A DNA stretch of 64,000 nt, from contig NZ_JAUSXL010000002.1 of NCBI RefSeq assembly GCF_030815975.1, positions 3,150,501 to 3,214,500 of the forward strand, in the 5' to 3' direction. The notes below the pieces were generated by a model that was not told the origin of the DNA, did no database searches, and saw only the letters and a program-made list of their open reading frames with translations. This document shows, piece by piece, positions 62,143 through 64,000 of this stretch (the stretch's first letter is position 1; every line of letters starts with the position of its first letter). This DNA is from Variovorax paradoxus (lineage in GTDB: Bacteria > Pseudomonadota > Gammaproteobacteria > Burkholderiales > Burkholderiaceae_C). Both the position numbers and the translations under genes were made by a program.

Positions 62143-63471
62143 ATGAACTTCAACCGACGCAACGCCCTGGCCACGCTGGCCTTTTCCTCCGCGCTCTGGC
62201 TGGCCGGTGCCGCGCCGGCCGCGGCCGAGCCCGTGCAGATCCAGTGGTGGCATGCCATGGGCGGCGCACTCGGCGAGCGGGTCGATGAACTCGTGAAGAA
62301 CTTCAACGCCTCGCAGCAGAAGTACGCCGTGTCGGCCGTCTACAAGGGCAACTACGACGAGGTCATCAACGGCACCATCGCCGCCTACCGCGCCAAGCGT
62401 GCGCCGGCGCTCGTGCAGATCTACGAGCGCGGCTTCATGACCATGCTGCTGTCGGACGCGACGATGCCGGTGCAGGACCTGCTCGACCAGCGCGGCTACA
62501 AGGTCGACTGGGCCGATTTCGTGAAGCCCGTGGCCGGCTTCTATAGCTACAAGGGCAAGCTGATGACCATGCCCTTCAACTCGTCTTCGCCCATCCTCTG
62601 GTACAACAAGGCGCACTTCGAGAAGGCCGGCTTCGCCAAGCCCGCCGAGACCTGGCAGGAGCTGGAGAAGCAGCTCTACGCCATCAAGCAGAAGGGCATC
62701 TCGGCCTGCGGCTCGGTGCTCGCGGGCGACTACCACTGGAGCCTGCTCGAGAACTACAGCGCCATCAACGACCTGCCCTATGCCACCAAGGCCAACGGCT
62801 ACCAGGGGCTGGACACCGAGTTCGTCTACAACAAGACATCGGTCGTCTCGCAGGTCGCACGCATCAAGAAATGGATCGACGACGACGTGATGCAGATCGC
62901 CGGCCAGGGCCTGAGCCCCGAGCAGCTCTTCACATCGGGCAAGTGCTCCACCTACTTTGCCTCGACCGCCGCGCACAGCGGCATCGAACGGGAGTCCAAG
63001 ATCGACTGGAGCGCCACCTACCTGCCGTGGGAGGATGGCAAGCAGCCCAGGAACAGCACCATCGGCGGCGCGTCGCTGTGGGTCATGAAGGGCCAGAAGC
63101 CCGCCGAGTACGAGGCCGTGGCCGCCTTCCTCGACTACCTCGCCAAGCCCGAGACGCAGTTCTGGTGGGTCAAGGCCACGGGCTATGTGCCGCTGACCAA
63201 CAAGGCCTACCAGCTGGCCAAGTCGCAGGGCTACTACAAGGACCATGCAACGCGCGAGATCGCGATCCTGCAGCTCACGCGCGGCACGCCCACGGCCAAC
63301 TCCACGGGCTTTCACTTCGGCAACTTCACGCAGACCATGATGGCGCAGCGCGACGAGTTCCAGAACGTGGTGGCCGGCAAGAAGACGCCACAGGTGGCCA
63401 TGGACGATGCCGTCAAGCGCGGCAACGAGATCCTGCGGCAGTACGAGAAGCTCAACAAGGGCCGCTACTGA
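62143..63471 (+). CDS. ugpB: UgpB-like ABC transporter substrate-binding protein
   Basis: 442 residues. Signal peptide MNFNRRNALATLAFSSALWL, cleavage near AAA-E. The mature N-terminus (IQWWHAMGGALGERVDELVK, then YKGNYDEVINGTIAAYRAKR) aligns closely with E. coli UgpB, which binds sn-glycerol-3-phosphate and glycerophosphodiesters. MPFNSSSPILWYNKAHFEKA is also typical. AGGAGA lies 7 nt upstream of the start. The ligand here may differ, given the dehydrogenase neighbour. Confidence 0.92.
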   Translation: MNFNRRNALATLAFSSALWLAGAAPAAAEPVQIQWWHAMGGALGERVDELVKNFNASQQKYAVSAVYKGNYDEVINGTIAAYRAKRAPALVQIYERGFMTMLLSDATMPVQDLLDQRGYKVDWADFVKPVAGFYSYKGKLMTMPFNSSSPILWYNKAHFEKAGFAKPAETWQELEKQLYAIKQKGISACGSVLAGDYHWSLLENYSAINDLPYATKANGYQGLDTEFVYNKTSVVSQVARIKKWIDDDVMQIAGQGLSPEQLFTSGKCSTYFASTAAHSGIERESKIDWSATYLPWEDGKQPRNSTIGGASLWVMKGQKPAEYEAVAAFLDYLAKPETQFWWVKATGYVPLTNKAYQLAKSQGYYKDHATREIAILQLTRGTPTANSTGFHFGNFTQTMMAQRDEFQNVVAGKKTPQVAMDDAVKRGNEILRQYEKLNKGRY

Positions 63472-63493
63472 AGCGCGGCGCGAGGCAGCATCC

Positions 63494-64000
63494 ATGGCAG
63501 CAGCGGCAATCGAAGCGGGCCTGAAGCGCGCGCACTTCAAGGACGTGCGCCTGCCCGTGCTGCTCTTGTTGCCGCAGCTCGCGATCCTGCTGTTCTTCTT
63601 TTTCATTCCGTCGTTCCGCGCGCTCGGGCAGGCTTTCTTCCTGTCCGATCCGTTCGGCAACACGGTGCACTTCGTCGGCTTCGACAACTTCGCGCAGCTG
63701 CTGCAAAGCGCCACGTACCACGAGTCGGTGCAGGTCACGGTGGTGTTCACCCTCCTGCAGAACCTGCTGACCATTGCGGTGGCGCTGGTGCTGGCCTTTG
63801 CGAGCGACCGGGTGATTCGCGGCCGCGGCATCTACAAGGCGATCATCCTGCTGCCCTATGCCATTGCACCGGTCATCGCGGGCATCCTCTGGGCCTTTCT
63901 CTTCAACCCGGCGGTCGGCCCGCTCGCACAGGTGCTGCATGCGATCGGCCTCGCGTGGGACCCGAACCGCGTGGGCTCGGACGCGATGATCCTGGTCATC
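63494..64000 (+). CDS. ugpA: UgpA-like ABC transporter permease (3' truncated by window)
   Basis: 169 residues are seen and the frame is open at the window end. The N-terminus is MAAAAIEAGLKRAHFKDVRL, then a first helix (PVLLLLPQLAILLFFFFIPS) and FVGFDNFAQLLQSATYHESV, VTVVFTLLQNLLTIAVALVL and ILLPYAIAPVIAGILWAFLF, matching UgpA/MalF-type permeases. Start 63494 follows the ugpB stop by 22 nt. UgpE and the ATPase would lie beyond the window. Confidence 0.9.
   Translation, partial: MAAAAIEAGLKRAHFKDVRLPVLLLLPQLAILLFFFFIPSFRALGQAFFLSDPFGNTVHFVGFDNFAQLLQSATYHESVQVTVVFTLLQNLLTIAVALVLAFASDRVIRGRGIYKAIILLPYAIAPVIAGILWAFLFNPAVGPLAQVLHAIGLAWDPNRVGSDAMILVI

Overview
The window is about 64 kb of high-GC DNA (roughly two thirds G+C, judged by eye) with densely packed genes, many joined by 4-nt ATGA, GTGA or TTGA stop/start overlaps. 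Gene content points to a betaproteobacterium of the Comamonadaceae, most like Variovorax: an FDH3-type formate dehydrogenase cluster, cyoABCD with SURF1 and a RegBA pair, FabV as enoyl-ACP reductase, an urtABCDE urea transporter, and short GC-rich intergenic repeats. The genus is an inference from gene content and order, not from a marker gene. There is no rRNA operon, CRISPR array, phage or insertion sequence. One tRNA is present, a tRNA-Ser(CGA) directly after serS.

Layout. 1-8.1 kb: a periplasmic membrane-bound formate dehydrogenase cluster (Fe-S protein, TorD chaperone, small Tat protein, FdhA, FdhB, a lipoprotein, FdhC, a small secreted protein, FdhD). 8.2-13.6 kb: an FtsX-type permease, a LysR regulator divergent from an MFS exporter whose 5' end is frameshifted, and SlyX. 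13.6-21.4 kb: a large inverted repeat, then on the minus strand cyoABCD-SURF1-regB-regA and a hemolysin III-like membrane protein. 21.6-24.3 kb: an MHS-type MFS transporter, an unknown protein and a HAD phosphatase. 24.3-28.5 kb (minus strand): a polar amino-acid ABC transporter followed by a 2OG-Fe(II) oxygenase. 28.7-37.5 kb: fabV, a truncated globin with an FAD reductase, Smr protein/radC (minus strand), an FKBP isomerase, ispH, a Ser/Thr dehydratase, a VOC protein (minus strand), serS and tRNA-Ser. 37.7-44.6 kb: a histidine kinase facing a LuxR-type response regulator, then trpS, a site-2 protease, a TsaC-family protein, an EamA transporter and a PHP phosphatase on the minus strand. 44.7-50.9 kb: a CorA/ZntB-type transporter, ppk2, an esterase, an AraC regulator, an NTF2-like protein and a DHA2-type exporter. 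50.9-51.9 kb: a HEPN/nucleotidyltransferase pair. 52.1-58.3 kb: urtABCDE. 58.4-59.7 kb: an MFS transporter. 59.7-64 kb: a SorC-type regulator divergent from a glycerol-1-phosphate dehydrogenase and a UgpB/UgpA-like transporter that runs off the end.

How the genes fit together. Formate oxidation in the periplasm (FDH) feeds the quinol pool that the bo3-type oxidase uses, and the RegBA pair next to cyo carries the quinone-sensing motif and the conserved redox cysteine of its family. The most interesting loci are: (i) the glycerol-1-phosphate dehydrogenase encoded with a glycerophosphate-type importer; (ii) the HEPN/nucleotidyltransferase pair, with a palindrome, a perfect -10 and an apparently leaderless start; (iii) a 37-nt self-complementary repeat that recurs inside ABC-transporter operons; (iv) TrpS with a C-terminal domain resembling DUF1508; and (v) uncharacterised small exported proteins in the formate dehydrogenase operon.
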